Shown piece after piece: positions 22,197-34,763 of a DNA stretch of 64,000 nt (its first letter is position 1; each line of letters begins with the position of its first letter). Under the pieces are notes generated by a model, which saw only the letters and a list, made by a program, of their open reading frames with translations, made no database searches and was not told where the DNA came from. Source of the DNA: Triticum aestivum (taxonomy: Eukaryota > Streptophyta > Magnoliopsida > Poales > Poaceae); assembly GCF_018294505.1 (NCBI RefSeq), contig NC_057804.1:251884219-251948218 (forward strand), given 5' to 3'. Both the position numbers and the translations under genes were made by a program.

Positions 22197-23165
22197 ATGG
22201 TCAACACCCGCAACAACCCTGCTCCCCTGGAGCAGGCCAAAGGCAGTGGAGCTAGGGATGTGAACCTGCCTCATCCTCCTTCTCTAGCTGAGGTCATGCT
22301 GGAGGCTGAGAGAAACAAATGGGAGACTAACCGTTTGCTGGAACGCATCGAACAGAACACAGCTCTGCATGAGAGGAATAACTTGGTGTCGCTCAGTGAC
22401 TTCATCAAGTTACATCCACCCACCTTCCATCACTCCGTCGAGCCTCTCGACATCGACGATTGGCTTAGCAGCATTACCCACAAGCTATGTTCTGCACTCA
22501 TAGCTGAGGCTGATAAGGTCACTTTTGCTGCCTATCATCTCGAAGGCCCCATCAGTCTCTTGTGGGAGAATTATGAGGCCATGCGCCCAGCTGGCCATGT
22601 CACTACAAAGGCAGAATTCAGTGAGGCTTTCCGAGAACATCACACTCTGGAGGGTCTTATGGATTGTAAGCGTGAGGAGTTATGCAGTTTCACCCAAGGT
22701 AGACTCTCTGTGGATGCATACAACAGGGAGTTCAGTAACCTAGCATGCTATGCAACTGAGGAAGTTTCCACCGATGATAAGAAGTAGGCAAGGTTCCGCA
22801 AGGGACGTAGCCCCGAGCTTCACCGTGATCTCCGTCTGCATGAATGCACTTCCTTCCAGAAGCTTGTGAACAAGGCCATCAGTGCTGAGACAGGTCAGAC
22901 TGATTTCGAAGTGACACATAAGCATGGCCGTGACACTGGTTCCTCATCCGGTTCTGGCCCTCAGAAGCGCCGGGTTTGGGTGCCTAACACTGCCCTGCCA
23001 CCCAGGTTCACACCGAGGCCATCCTATCAGGCGCCTCGCCCAGCTCAGCAGTATGCACCAGCCAAGCCATATGGTGGACCAACCAACAATGCACCTCCAC
23101 GCACTAGCTCTGTGACATGTTTCAAGTGTGGAGAACCGGGCCACTACATGCGAGAGTGTCCCTAG
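22197..23165 (+). pseudogene. Chromovirus gag (capsid and zinc knuckle) with in-frame stops
   Basis: The ATG at 22197 begins MVNTRNNPAP. A Retrotrans_gag-type domain follows (about residues 70-200; WLSSITHKL, LWENYE, SVDAYNREF). A TAG at 22785-22787 interrupts the frame, which then continues unchanged to a basic linker and one CCHC zinc knuckle, CFKCGEPGHYMREC (about 23118-23159), used for RNA packaging. A second TAG at 23163-23165 lies right after the knuckle. The frame resumes into the protease. The two stops are single-base decay of an otherwise well-preserved gag. Confidence 0.85.
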
Positions 23166-23219
23166 ACCAACTCCAACCAGTCTGGAAAGGCTGTTGGCCG
23201 TGACAAGACAACAAGGAAG

Positions 23220-26200
23220 GTGTACTACGCCAAGCCAGCCACCGCTGCATGTGGCCATGTGAACTGTGTCTCAGCTGAGGAGGCTCAGGAATATCCTAAC
23301 GTCGTTCTCGGTACGCTCATTGTTAATTTCCATCCGACATATGTTCTTTTCGATACTGGAGCATCTCATTCATTCATATCCGAAAACTATGCTCGTTTGC
23401 ATAACACCGCATTCTGTGACATGCCTTCCACCATTGAAATTTCTACTCCTGGTTCTAGATGGAAAACCTCTAGAGTAAGCCACGGGAACAGGTCGGCACA
23501 CTTGTTTTCCTTGCGTCCTTGATAGCCCTCAAGTCCTCGGACATTAATATCATCTTGGGTATGGACTGGATGTCAGCCCATCATGCCAAGATTGATTGCT
23601 TCTCTAGGACTGTTCAACTTACCCATCCGTCGGGTGAGATAGTCAATGTCTTAACCCGAGTAGCTAAGCGACAACTATATTCTCTTAATGCCAGTCCCTT
23701 GCCAGACCTCGAAGACGTTCTGGTAGTCCGTAACTTTCCGGATGTCTTTCCAGAATAATTGCCAGGTGTTCCACCTGACAGAGATGTCGAGTTCGTGATA
23801 GATCTTATTCCAGGAACTGTCCCAATCTCTAGGAGACCCTATAAGATGGCACCACTAGAAGTAACCGAGCTAAAGAAACATCTCGATGAGTCCTTAAAAA
23901 GGGTTTCATCCATCCTAGTTCGTCTCCATGGGCTTGTCCCGTTCTCTTCGTCAAGAAGAAGGATGGTACGGATCAGATGGTTGTAGATTATCGACCTGTC
24001 AACTTGGTCACAATAAATAACAAGTATCGACTCCCCAGGATCAACGACCTGTATGATCAGCTGGATGGATCCTCAGTCTTCTCTAAGATGGATTTGAGGT
24101 TGGGCTACCATCAAATCAAGATCAAGAACGGGGACATCCCCAAAACGGCCATTGTTACTCGTTATGGCCAATACGAGTACACTGTCATGTCCTTCGGTTT
24201 AACCAATGCCCCAACCACTTTCTCTCGGTTAATGAACTCAATCTTCACGGAGTATTTGGATAAATTCGTCGTGGTTTACCTCGATGATATACTCATCTAC
24301 TCCAAGAATGAGGAAGAACATGCCGAGCATCTAAGGCTTGTGTTGATGAAACTTCGTGAGCATCGCCTTTATGCCAAATTTTCTAAATGTGAATTTTGGT
24401 TGCCAGAAGTGATCTATCTAGGCCATGTAATCTCTGGTAAGGGTATTGTTGTCAATCCCGAGCGAGTTCAAGCCGTTCTTAATTGGACTCCACCTGAATC
24501 GGTCAAGCAAGTTTGGAGTTTCCTTGGCTTAGCGAGCTATTGTCGCCGCTTTGTCGAGAACTTCTCCAAAGTTGCTAAACCTCTAACTGAACTCCTCAAG
24601 AAAGATAAAAAGTTCGAGTGGACCCCACAGTGCGAGCACAGTTTTTAGGAACTGAAAAGACGCCTGACATCTGCTCCCGTACTGGTTCCACCAGACTTCT
24701 CCAAGGAATATTTTATCTATTGCGACGCCTCGCGACAAGGACTAGGTTGAATTCTCATGCAAGATCATCACATAATTGCTTATGCTTCACGGCAATTGCA
24801 TCCACATGAGTAAAATTATCCTACTCATGATCTAGAGCTTGCAGCTGTAGTCCACGCACTCAAAACCTGGCGACATTACCTCCTCGGTAATTGTTGTGAA
24901 ATCTTCACCGATCACCAAAGTCTGAAGTATATATTCACCCAACCGGATTTGAATCTCAGGCAAATACGTTGGGTCGAGTTGATCACAGATTTCGACTTAG
25001 GGATAACTTACACCCCAGGAAAAGCCAATGTCATGGCTGATGCACTAAGTCATAAATCTTATTGTAACAATTTGATGTTACAACTAAGTCAACCACTTCT
25101 CCATGAGGAATTTCGGAAGCATAACCTTCACATCATTCCTCAAGGATTCCTTTCCACCTTGGTGGCGAAACCTACCCTTACGGATCATATCATAACCGCT
25201 CAGCGGTATGACAAGGGGATATCTCGGATCAAGGAGAACATTGCTAGCGGAGTTGCTACATGTTTCTCCGTGAATGACCAAGGTGTCGTGTACTTCGGAA
25301 ACTGCTTAGTGGTTCCCAAGAAGCCGAAACTACGACGGTTGATCCTTAAGGAAGCTCATGAATCTTCTCTCACCATTCATCCCAGCAGCAGCAAAATGTA
25401 TCAGGACCTACGCCAGAGGTTCTGGTGGACTAGGATGAAGAGAGACATTGCTCAATTTGTTGCTAATTGCGATGTCTGTCGTCGCGTAAAAGCAGAGCAT
25501 CAACGGCCTGCTGGCACCCTTCAACCCTTAGCTATTCCTGAATGGAAATGGGATAAAATTGGTATGGATTTCATCACCGGTTTTCCCAGGACCAAGAAAG
25601 GGAATAACGCTATCTTTGTCGTTATCGATCGTCTTTCCAAAGTGGCCCATTTCTTGCCTGTTCGCGAGAGTATAACTGCTGGCTAGCTAGCAGACTTGTA
25701 TATCTCCCGAATAGTGTCCCTCCATGGTGTTCCACTGGAAATCAACTTGGATCGAGGAAGTCTCTTCACCTCTTGATTTTGGGGAAGTTTCCAAAATGCT
25801 ATGGGAACCCGTCTTTCCTTTAGCACCGCCTTTCACCCTCAATTAAGTGGTCAAGTAGAACGCGTTAACCAGATTCTAGAAGACATGCTTTGAGCTTCTG
25901 TTATCTTGTTCGGAATGGATTGGGAGAAATGCCTTCCATTTGCCGAATTTGCTTATAACAACAGCTATCAATCTAGCTTGGGTAAAGCCCCTTTTGAAGT
26001 TCTCTATGGACAAAGGTGTCGAACACCTCTTAACTGGTCAGAAACCGGGGAAAGACAATTCTTTGGCCCGGATATGATCTAGGAAGCAGAAGAGCAAGTT
26101 CGCATCGTTCTTGAAAAGTTGAAAACAGCCCAATCTCGTCAAAAGAGCCAATATGAACGAAACATAAGGATATGACTTTCAGGTTGACGAGAAGGCTTAC

Positions 26201-26662
26201 CTTCGGGTTACTCCTCTGAAGGGAACCCATCGTTTCGGTATCAAAGGAAAATTGGCTCCTCGCTACATTGGACCCTTTCGCATTCTCGCTAAACGAGGAG
26301 AAGTTGCCTACCAATTGGAACTACCTCCGCATCTCTCCAGAGTCCACGATGTCTTCCATGTTTCTCAACTCAGGCGTTGCTTCTCGGATCCTATCCGTGG
26401 AGCGGACCATGAAACGCTTGATCTTCAAGAGAATCTCATGTATCGAGAGTACCCTATTCATATCATCGATCAAGCCGAGCGTACCACTCGACGTCATAAT
26501 ATCAAGTTTCTCAAGGTTCAATGGTCGCACCATTCTGAGAAACAAGCAACCTGGGAAAGGGAAGATCGTCTTCGACTCGAGTATCCCGCCTTATTTCCGA
26601 AGGATCCTAAATCTCGGGACGAGAATTTTCTGACTGGGGGTGAGTTGTCACACCCTAGCTAG
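23220..26662 (+). pseudogene. Chromovirus pol (protease, RT, RNase H, integrase, chromodomain), multiply broken
   Basis: The protease active-site motif DTGASHSFI lies at about 23355. A frameshift near 23480 moves the frame; a TAA at 23756-23758 and another frameshift near 23895 precede RT. RT (about 23977-24648) retains the catalytic YLDDILIYS at about 24280 and [12 protein letters not shown] 24646-24648 and two more stops lie in RNase H (YCDASRQGLG). Integrase has its HHCC zinc domain (C-x2-C near 25470) and GMDFITGFP; a stop at 25684-25686 and others break the core, where the second catalytic aspartate region reads LDRGSLFTS. The last frame (26252-26662) ends in a chromodomain-like segment with VQWSHHSEKQATWE, which in this family targets integration to chromatin. 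At least ten disruptions in all; inactive. Confidence 0.85.
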
Positions 26663-29600
26663 TTCATGCACTAGAGTGCTTGCATCATGTTTATCATTCA
26701 TCAAAAACTTGAAATGGGGATGACAGAACCCCCAACACCCCCCTGAAACCAACTAGGGTTTACTAAAAATATTTTCAATGAACCTGAAATGCCGTTCTAA
26801 AATGTTCATCACCTCTGCCTTGGTCTTAAATCACTTCCAAAAGTGATGCACACATTTCTAGGTCATCCTAAGGTCACTGGATTAAATCATTAGTTATTTG
26901 AGTTTGCGCATTTAAGTAATATAAAATCTTTCAAATTCTCAAATAATCCCAAACTAAAATGTTCCATGTTTGATATATTCCAAACAGTGGCCATGTGTAG
27001 TTTGGTGATTTTTGAAGAATCCTAAGTATTTTTAGAAAAGCAACAAACTTACAGAAATAAAACAAAATAGAAATAAATGGAAAACCCCACTTACCTGGCC
27101 AAACCCATGCCCCGGCCCACCTGGCGGCCCAGCATTGTGCTGGCCCGCGCCAACCAGCTGCTTCGTCCTTGCCAGGCAGGCAGGGAGGTGATGCCACGAC
27201 GCGAGCTCGCCACGACGCAACCTGCTTGCCGCTTCGCCGCTGGACGAGCTGGACGACCTCCACGTCACGCCCTCGACCCCCTGGACACGTCCATTCGCCC
27301 CCATTGCCTCTCCCTCGCTCCCCTCCGCCATGGCCGACGCAGCCGCTGCCACCTCGCCATCGTAGACGTAGCCACCACCGTCCCTGAGCCGTCTGACCGT
27401 GTCCAGCAGCTCCACCGTCGTCTTCTCCATCGAGCAGGCCGAGCCCCGAGCGCTCGCGTGCCCTGAAGCCACCGCATCGACCTCGCCCGACTCCACCACC
27501 GCCGGAGATCCACTTCGCCGTCACCGTCACAGCAGTTCGTCCCAGACCGCGCCGCCTAGCTCATCGTCTTCGCCGTGATCTTCTGCCCCTCCCCATCCTC
27601 TCCGTTCTCTCCCTCGAGCCTCGTGGCGACTGCACGAAGCTCACCCGCACGCGCCGCCGCCAAGCTCGTCGCTGACGTGACTCTGGCCACGCAACGGCCA
27701 CACCACCCTGCCCGTTAGCCTTACCGCACCCCCAGGAGCTCACCACACAACTCCACGCTCCTCGCCGTGCCTCCTAGCAACGAGCCCGAGCTCACCCGAG
27801 CTCCGCCAGCCGCCAAGGTCGTCGCCGGTGCCGTTTTCGACGACCCCGAGCCCAACCTCCACCATCACTAGACGCGGATCACTCCCAGCATCACATAGAC
27901 GTGCTCCGCCATCATTTTGGTCGCTGGAGCACAAAACCTGCACTGCCCCGCCATGTTTGGCCTCACCGGTGGCTAAACGCCGGCGAGTTTGACCCCGCTG
28001 ACCCAGTTTGACCTTGGGTGGGCCCAGTTTGACGCCCCTGGGTCAATGATAGGTGTGGCCCAGCCCTGCTAATTAATCTAGGGTCAGTACTAATTTAATT
28101 AGTTAGACTAATGACACTGACACGCGGGACCCACTGGTCAGGTTTGACCTGGACCATCCCTATTGACTGCTGACATCACCCTGATGCAAAGCTGACGCAA
28201 TAATTCAATTACTGGAATTATTCTTATACAGGGAATTCCAGAAAATATTACAAACTTCAGAAATTCATAGAATTTAATCTGTAGCTCCAAACGCAAAGTG
28301 TTATATATGAAAAATGATCAAAAAAATCCAATCTATCCATCTGTACAAGTTTCATGCATGTTTAAACAAGTTAACCTGCTGTTTAGTACAGAACAAGATA
28401 AAGCACTATTAAGGGCCATGTATGAGCTTGAAACTTGAATCTTTGATTCAAAATGGTTCAAACCCATCTGGTCTTAGTTGGATTACCCCAATACACTCAT
28501 TTTGCCTTGTCTCTTGCATGCATCATATTGTTGCATATTGTTTGGTGACGTTTGTATATCGGTTCTCTCTGCGGCAGGTTCTGCCCCCGAGGAGTATCGC
28601 GAATACCCTAACGAGGAGCAATACCAGTCCACGGACCCGCAAGGCAAGCAACCAACCATTTGATCATATCGACACAATCCCATGATCTCGCCTCTGCTCT
28701 CTTTTACTGCATTAAGACAACGCGATTCAAATTGCTGTGTGCTACGGTAGTTGAACCCATTTACTCTGCATTGACCTGTCATTGCCATAGTAACTAGATG
28801 AAACCCACTAGCATGTGTAGGAGTTGATTGAGCCATGTGTATGTGTTCCTACCTTGCTATGCCTGCTATGCTTAGAGTCGTGTCAGGTTTGGTTCATCTA
28901 GGTGATGGTCTAGAGTGAAATGATCATGTCGGTAATGAGAGTGATGTGTTGAACACGATTTGGTAAAGGTATCGATGAGAGGCCATGTAGGAGTACATGG
29001 TGGGTTGTTTCATTGGAACCGTCCTTAAGCACCGAGATCTGTATATGTGATTTAAGAATCAGCTACTACCATACATTGGGATCCTTAATTGACTCGCTCG
29101 ACTTATTATCCACCCTAGTCCTCTGTCCAGGAGTTGCAAGTAGTTTTTGGTGCTTGTCGCTTACTGGAGGCCGTGGGAAGCGCTGACCCGCGGGGTGGGC
29201 TGTGATGCGGTAGGTACGTGGCCGGGTATGCCGGGCACCCGTTAGGTGTCTCGGAACCCTGAACACATTGTTCAGGGCTGTATGTGGAAACCTCGGCCGG
29301 ACTCCTTGCGGATAGAACCTGAATAGGCGATAAACCTGGACTAGAGACTTAGGTGTTTAGGTAGGTCATGGTCTACAGCCACGCCGGCTTTCACTTGAAG
29401 TCTTCCGAGCACATGTCGTGTGCAGATGCTAAGTGGTGGAAACATGTATGAAGAAGTACTCCCCTGCAGGGCATCATCTATTCGAATAGCCGCATCCGCG
29501 GTAAAGGACTACTTGGTTGCCTATAAAGTTCATAGACAAGTAAATGGATACTACTAAAAGCCTCAAGATAAGCGTGAGTGCCAAGGATGGCTCTTCCATA

Positions 29601-30689
29601 TGATGACGGAGGTGGATTCTCGGTAGTGTATTGAGGTGGTGTGTAGTGGACTCGAGTGCGCAAAACAATTTCAAGTTGGAGTCTCGTGAGATAGCTTAGC
29701 CAGGAGTGAAAGCTGGCTTGCTGCAATAACCCCACCAACCCTTCTTGATAATGTGCATGCATGTAGGATCTGATGTAAGTCTTGCTGAGTACCTTTGTAC
29801 TCATGTTGCTTAATTTATGTTTTACAGAAGGCACTGCAACCCCTTATGATGGGTTCTTCATAGATGTCGATGTCGACAAGTAGGCTGAAGCCCAGGTGGT
29901 GATCCTGAGTTCACAATGGACCGTGTAGTATAGTCAGGCTTTCCCAAGCCTCTTTTATTTCCTAGTGGTCTATACCCAGACAAGTTACTTCCGCTATTGG
30001 CTTGTATGTTTGTATGACTTGAATGCTGGGTCGTGTGACCCATACTTGTGTGTATGATATGTATGGCTCTCTGAGCCTTTAAATAAAGTACTTGAGTTGT
30101 AGAGTCATGTTGTGATGCCTTATTGTTTTTGCACATATCGAGCATATTGCGTGTATGATTGAAATGCTTGGTATGTGTGGGATCTGACTATCTAGTTGTT
30201 TATCCTTGGTAGCCTCTCTTACCGGGAAATGTCTCCTAGTGCTTCCACTGAGCCATGGTAGCTTGCTACTGCTCTGGAACACTTAGGCTGGCCGGCATGT
30301 GTCCTTCTTTGTTCCTGTGTATGTCCCTTCGGGGAAATGTCACGCGATGAATACCGGAGTCCTGTTAGCGCACTACAGCCCGGTTTACCAGAGTCCTGCT
30401 AGCCCAGTGCTACAACCCGGATTCACTCGCTGATGACCGACCCGTTCGTTATTGGGTCATGTATGCCTGTCCCTGTAAGTTAGTGCCACTTTCGGTTCAC
30501 GACTAGCCATGTCAGCCTGGGCTCCTTATCATATGGATGCTAGCGACACTAACATATATGTGTGCCAAAAGGCGCAAACGGTCCCGGGCAAGGTAAGGCG
30601 ACACCCGTGGGAATACCGTGCATGAGGCCGCAAAGTGATATGAGGTGTTACATGCTAGATTGATGTGGCATTGAGTCGGGGTCCTGACA
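26646..30689 (+). repeat. 3' LTR of the chromovirus, 4044 bp
   Basis: It begins TGTCACACCC right after a purine-rich stretch (CTGGGGGTGAG) and ends GTCCTGACA, giving TGTCA/TGACA inverted ends. The GC-rich part at 27080-27950 produces long accidental frames on both strands. The rest is AT-balanced with no credible gene. The five bases following are GTAGT; with no 5' LTR the target duplication cannot be confirmed. Confidence 0.8.
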
Positions 30690-31150
30690 GTAGTACCCAC
30701 CGGTGTGGCCATCTACGCCTCATAACGCCTCGACGCACAGTTGTGGCACCCTCGCCACGGCCACGCCACCACCGGCCGGTTCATCTCGAACGAGTGTCAC
30801 GAACCATGCCACCACCATGAGAATGACATGTGGGCCAGCCGCACTTAACGTCTGCATGTCATTGACTCATAGGTCGGGCACTAAGCCACTGAAGTTCGGT
30901 CCCGTGGCCCCCGAGAGGGAAATGTAACTCCTGCGGCAGGCCTTGTGGTGCTCCCGCAGTACGAGCTCGTTCCAAAACTAGAATTTGTTTCTTACTACTA
31001 CCAACTAGTACTAGTAAGGTACACGTGCATTGCACGCATGAGATTCTAGTGGTTTGTGCATTATGCTTCTACATGTGGAGTTTTCTAGATTCTAACATGT
31101 GGCAAAATCTGGTGGAATGTAATGTTAGGCAAGTTTGATTAACTTAGGTG
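30690..31150. other. Intervening DNA with a copy of the recurring GTGCATTGCACG motif
   Basis: No gene is recognised. At about 31012-31040 the sequence AAGGTACACGTGCATTGCACG resembles the terminus of the GT/GA-rich element at 12163 and 39413. Confidence 0.3.
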
Positions 31151-31330
31151 AGTGTTTGGTTCAAGCCACACCTTAGGCAACCACACTAAGGCCCCACATG
31201 ACATACACACAAAAAATGTGGCAAGATTCCCTTAGGCTTGCCAACTTGTGGCTCTCATTTTGAAGAACTATAAGTTTGCCTAAGCTTAGTTGTGGCAAAG
31301 TTAATCATGAATTAAGTTTAACCATGGAGT
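31151..31330. mobile_element. hAT-like MITE, partial second copy
   Basis: GTGTTTGGTTCAAGCCACAC opens a body sharing CCACATGACATACACAC and AGATTCCCTTAGGC with the copy at 3139-3332. The 3' terminus with CCAAACAGCCCC is missing here, so together the two copies define both ends of the family. Confidence 0.5.
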
Positions 31331-31804
31331 CTTCTAGATTATACATGTGGCAAAATCTGGTGGATGATATCTAACTGCCAGTAGTGCTCGGATTTGCCAT
31401 CTTTGTACCGTCGGATTGGCTTCATCCAACGACCAACTTTAAAAGTTTTTCACAAACTATATAGGGGGTATAGATATAGATGTGCCGGTCCATTGCAATG
31501 GATCCAAAGTATATCTATTTAGTGGAGTGCATTCTAAACACATTATCTATTTATTTTCTCTAACCTTTCGTAGGCATGCAACCAAGCCACATAAGCTTCA
31601 TGGGTGCCCCCCACGTCGTATTATTCATACTACATTGATTGAAAAAAAGATAAATCACCCAAAACAAGATCTTCCCCTTTTTTGTTCCTACGATGTTGTG
31701 CCATGCACGTACCTACTAGTTGTATAGTGGTAGTACTAGTAATATAGTATTAGGAGTACAAACTTGGTACTAGTAGGAGTAGTACTAGTACAGAATGCTC
31801 CTAC

Positions 31805-32062
31805 TCTATCAACGAGCCCCATCTGACACCAATTTTCTTGGCTTCTATGCTACAACTAGATCTTCCCCTCGTTTCTGTTTTCCAACCCGGCGGCGGGCGG
31901 GGTGTCGGTTTGCTCAACGGCGGTCCCACATGAAAGTGAAAATGCTAGGCAACACGCCTTCCCTAAGCTATGTGTCATGCCAGACGGGCCGTGGAGTACT
32001 CCCGATTCCCGGGTGTGTGGGGGTGCGACGCGAACGCGGCAGGCCTTTTTCCTTTTACTAGC
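31805..32062. repeat. Non-coding module B, copy 3
   Basis: CTGACACCAATTTTCTTGGC, a CGGCGGGCGGGGTGTCGG block, GGTCCCACATGAAAGTGAAA and GTGCGACGCGAACGCGGCAG follow the same order as 7040-7312. It ends in CCTTTTTCCTTTTACTAGCAA, running into another copy of the GCCCATGCGTTGC motif (32064-32080). Confidence 0.5.
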
Positions 32063-32162
32063 AATGTGCCCATGCGTTGCGATGGATCCAAAGTAGTAGA
32101 ATAGTAGTATTTGTTCACAAACTTGAAAGAAATCACTGTTGTTTTGATATACTCCTAATATA

Positions 32163-32275
32163 TTACTCCCTCCGTACCTAAATATTTGTCTTTTTAGAGA
32201 TTTCAAATGGACTATCACATACGGATTATATAGACATATTCTAGTGTTTCTAGCAAGATGCCCACGCGTTGCACG
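32163..32275. mobile_element. Stowaway 5' end (32163-32242) joined to the GCCCACGCGTTGCACG terminus
   Basis: A Thalos-like Stowaway begins TACTCCCTCCGTACC and stops abruptly at CATATTCTAGTG, followed at about 32246 by CTAGCAAGATGCCCACGCG, the start signature of the unassigned element family. This looks like an element inserted into, or replacing the end of, the MITE. Confidence 0.45.
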
Positions 32276-32524
32276 AAGTTGATGGAAAAGGTAAGCACGA
32301 CTTATAAATTGAGGGATGGAGTACTAGTTACAGTGATGCATATAATTAAGCAAAGGGATCGCACATGTCGGTATTGACTGGAATGAGAATGCAACAACAC
32401 AATAAGAATTAAGGCCATGATGATGCGATTGCAGTAGTGGTTACAGAAGGCAAGAAGAAAGATGGACCCATGAACGTATGACCTCCTCCTCCTCAACTTA
32501 GTGCGCCAGGCCACCGATCGGCGG

Positions 32525-33067
32525 CTAAGGACTGGCAGATTTTGTGGCGAGGTCGAGGTGCTTCTCAGCAAAGGCATCCAAGGCTTCCAGCCGGTTGAGG
32601 AAGGGCAATATCGTAGCGTCCTCACTGGCCTTGTAGATACCTATGTACACGATTTGCTCGTATACGTGGATGTGTAGGTCGACGAATTCTTGCAGGGCGA
32701 GGCACCTTGCGGTGAGCACGACCTCCAGGTGAACATTCTTCGTGGCATCGGCGGGCAGTCGCAGGGCCACCAGTGCTCGAAAGAGGTTCCGGCCATGGAG
32801 GCCGATTAGGGTGGCAGACAATGAGGAGCCCGGGTGCGCGGGCTGGAGGAGTACGGCAATGTCGTCCGCGAGCTTCTTGAGGATGGTGAACTTGTTGCTG
32901 GTGGCAACGATCATCTGGTCCAACTGAGAGTCGTAGTTGGCGTCGATGATGGCCATCCACCAGCCGGTCTCCAACACCGTCTGGAGACGATCCTCGGTGC
33001 CATGCTGCAGGCCGGCATTGTGGACCATCTGGCACAGCCGCTGGCCGCTCACGCACATCGCCGCCAT
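32525..33067 (-). CDS. Intact single-exon gene, 180 aa, function unknown
   Basis: The minus-strand ATG at 33067 has a good context (CCCATGGCG) and lies about 100 bases downstream of a TATAAA box, giving a leader of ordinary length. The frame is open to TAG at 32525-32527. An in-frame upstream start would add 26 residues but lies at the presumed transcription start, so 33067 is preferred. The protein begins MAAMCVSGQRLCQMVHNAGL and looks all-alpha, with segments such as GWWMAIIDANYDSQLDQMI and LALQEFVDLHIHVYEQIVYI. There is no signal peptide or membrane span. I do not recognise the family. The absence of stops, balanced codon use and clear promoter make this the best host gene in the window. 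Confidence 0.65.
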   Translation of the reverse strand: MAAMCVSGQRLCQMVHNAGLQHGTEDRLQTVLETGWWMAIIDANYDSQLDQMIVATSNKFTILKKLADDIAVLLQPAHPGSSLSATLIGLHGRNLFRALVALRLPADATKNVHLEVVLTARCLALQEFVDLHIHVYEQIVYIGIYKASEDATILPFLNRLEALDAFAEKHLDLATKSASP

Positions 33068-33162
33068 GGGTCTGGAGTGAGCTCTTTTGTGCTTAGTGTA
33101 GGTGCTTAGGCAAATGCTTAGGTGCGTACGATGTGGTAGATGCATTGGAATGGAGGGGCGCC

Positions 33163-33168
33163 TTTATA
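33163..33168 (-). promoter_or_regulatory. TATA box of the 180-aa gene
   Basis: On the minus strand CATATAAAGGCGCC gives TATAAA, about 96 bases before the ATG at 33067. With transcription starting some 30 bases further on, the leader would be about 65-70 bases. Confidence 0.6.
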
Positions 33169-33360
33169 TGAGGGCAATGAGGGCAAACTGCATTGCATTC
33201 ACATCGTGCAGCCTCTTTTCTCGGACCTCCTCCCATTACTTCCCTCATGCATTAATTGAAGGAGGATGCATTGGCCGTTCAACATATCGAGAACTGCTAC
33301 TCCCTCCCTTGTTTGCATTAAAGCCGTATCGGGAACTGTGTCGCCCGCTGTCAAATCGAA

Positions 33361-33911
33361 TACTCCCTCCGTCTAGGTGAGTATTAAGTCATCTTACGAA
33401 AACCAAATACTTGGTAAACACATAGGCGTGGTGCATTAACTCTCAAGTTGTTTCTTATTTTTTGACATAAATAGAGGAATCAACAAATAAGAGATGTGGG
33501 GCTTGTATGCTTTTAATGACTTGAGACTATCAAACATGACATGCAGTGGTCAGTTCGTTGCACAAGAACAAATACAACCCACGTCAGCACACACGCATCT
33601 TATAGCATCATATCCAATGGCTATAAAAGATGAATGAGACCAAATTATATCTCATCTAGATGAGTTCTAGCAAAACTGTATTAATAATACTTAGTACTCC
33701 TGCGCCATGTATCATATATTAGTATCATGTAGTACTTTATTTATTGCCATGTATGACACATAGTACTCAACTCTATCTCTTTCTTCATTTAATTCTATGA
33801 CACCTCATCAAAATTGCTAAGGCTAGTACCATTACAAGTAGCCTTAGCAAATACTAAACATTAAGTTCTCTCGTTTTCCTCTCCACCTTGGTCACCTAGA
33901 TGGAGGGAGTA
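33361..33911. mobile_element. Larger Stowaway-type MITE, 551 bp, with a nested insertion
   Basis: Ends CTCCCTCCGTCTAGGTGA and CACCTAGATGGAGGGAG are inverted and bordered by TA. The first part matches the half copy at 4325-4493. The middle (about 33590-33840) has a different composition, with GTATCATATATTAGTATCAT and ATGTATGACACATAGTA, probably a second MITE. The element begins within about 200 bases of the TATA box of the 180-aa gene. Confidence 0.6.
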
Positions 33912-34492
33912 TATTGCGCGACCTTTTCCTGCGCGGTAGGCGGGGTAGTTCCGCCTAGTCGGTTTGACAGAGACGCGAGAAGACGAGGGAGTAGGCTGTT
34001 GCAAACGTAGGGCTATGTGATTTGACATCGAGTTACTGCTGGACAGGTGGGGCCCCGTGATTTGACTTGCCATTATCATTTTAACTGCGACGCTACGACC
34101 GGCGTGAGTCTCTTGATTCCTGACCACCTCCATACAGGTGCCTCTCCCAATGCTCCACCATGTAGTAGAGGCTAGCTCTTGCATGAGAGCCCACTTCTCC
34201 ACTTTTTCCTTGCTTCTCTTTCCTCCACATATGCAAAAATGCCATGTAAAGCGCACTATTGTACTTACTTGCTCCTACAGGTGCTTAAGCTTGCCACATA
34301 GGCATAAAGTCTGATGTGGCAAGTTAATCAAGAAGAGAGAGACTAGTTTGGTGACCCAAGGAATAAACGGTGCTAAGCGCGTGTACCTAGGTGAAAAGAA
34401 AATTTTGAGTCTATAGCTAATTAAATGAAGCAAACTTAGCAACACCATTTCATTGGAAGAGGTCACTCCTTGGCAAATGCAATAAATACTTG

Positions 34493-34577
34493 TACTCCCT
34501 TTGTCCCATAATATAAGAACGTTTTTGACACTACACTAGTGTCAAAAACGTTCTTATATTATGGGACGGAGGGAGTA
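34493..34577. mobile_element. Near-perfect palindromic Stowaway MITE, 85 bp
   Basis: CCCATAATATAAGAACGTTT and its reverse complement meet at GACACTACACTAGTGTC. Ends are CTCCCTTTGTCCC / GGGACGGAGGGAG with TA at each side. Confidence 0.85.
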
Positions 34578-34763
34578 CAAAGAAAGAGATAGAGAGGAGT
34601 AACAAAAGTACACTTATAGCCAACCTTATAGCTAACCTTGTTGTAGTATGAGTGACTAAGTGATGACTATGTATGACATGCCAACATTAGATAGCCTAAC
34701 GCACCGTGTTAAATCTCCAAGGGCGCGACCACGCGTGCGACACGACGGTCGTGGTAGGTACGA

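Larger units (their letters stand above)
21573..30689 (+). mobile_element. Tekay/Del-type chromovirus (Ty3/Gypsy), 5'-truncated and decayed
   Basis: From the CACTA border the element contains untranslated leader, gag, protease, reverse transcriptase, RNase H, integrase with a chromodomain-like tail, and a complete 3' LTR. The 5' LTR and primer-binding site are absent; the CACTA end stands exactly where they should begin. Gag-pol carries many stops and several frameshifts, so the copy is inactive. The order of domains, the C-terminal chromodomain and a long LTR beginning TGTCACACCC all fit the Tekay/Del clade. Confidence 0.8.

Noticed and set aside
26931..27530. 199-codon minus-strand frame and overlapping plus-strand frames in the chromovirus LTR
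   Set aside because: GC-driven accidental frames inside the LTR with no recognisable protein features.
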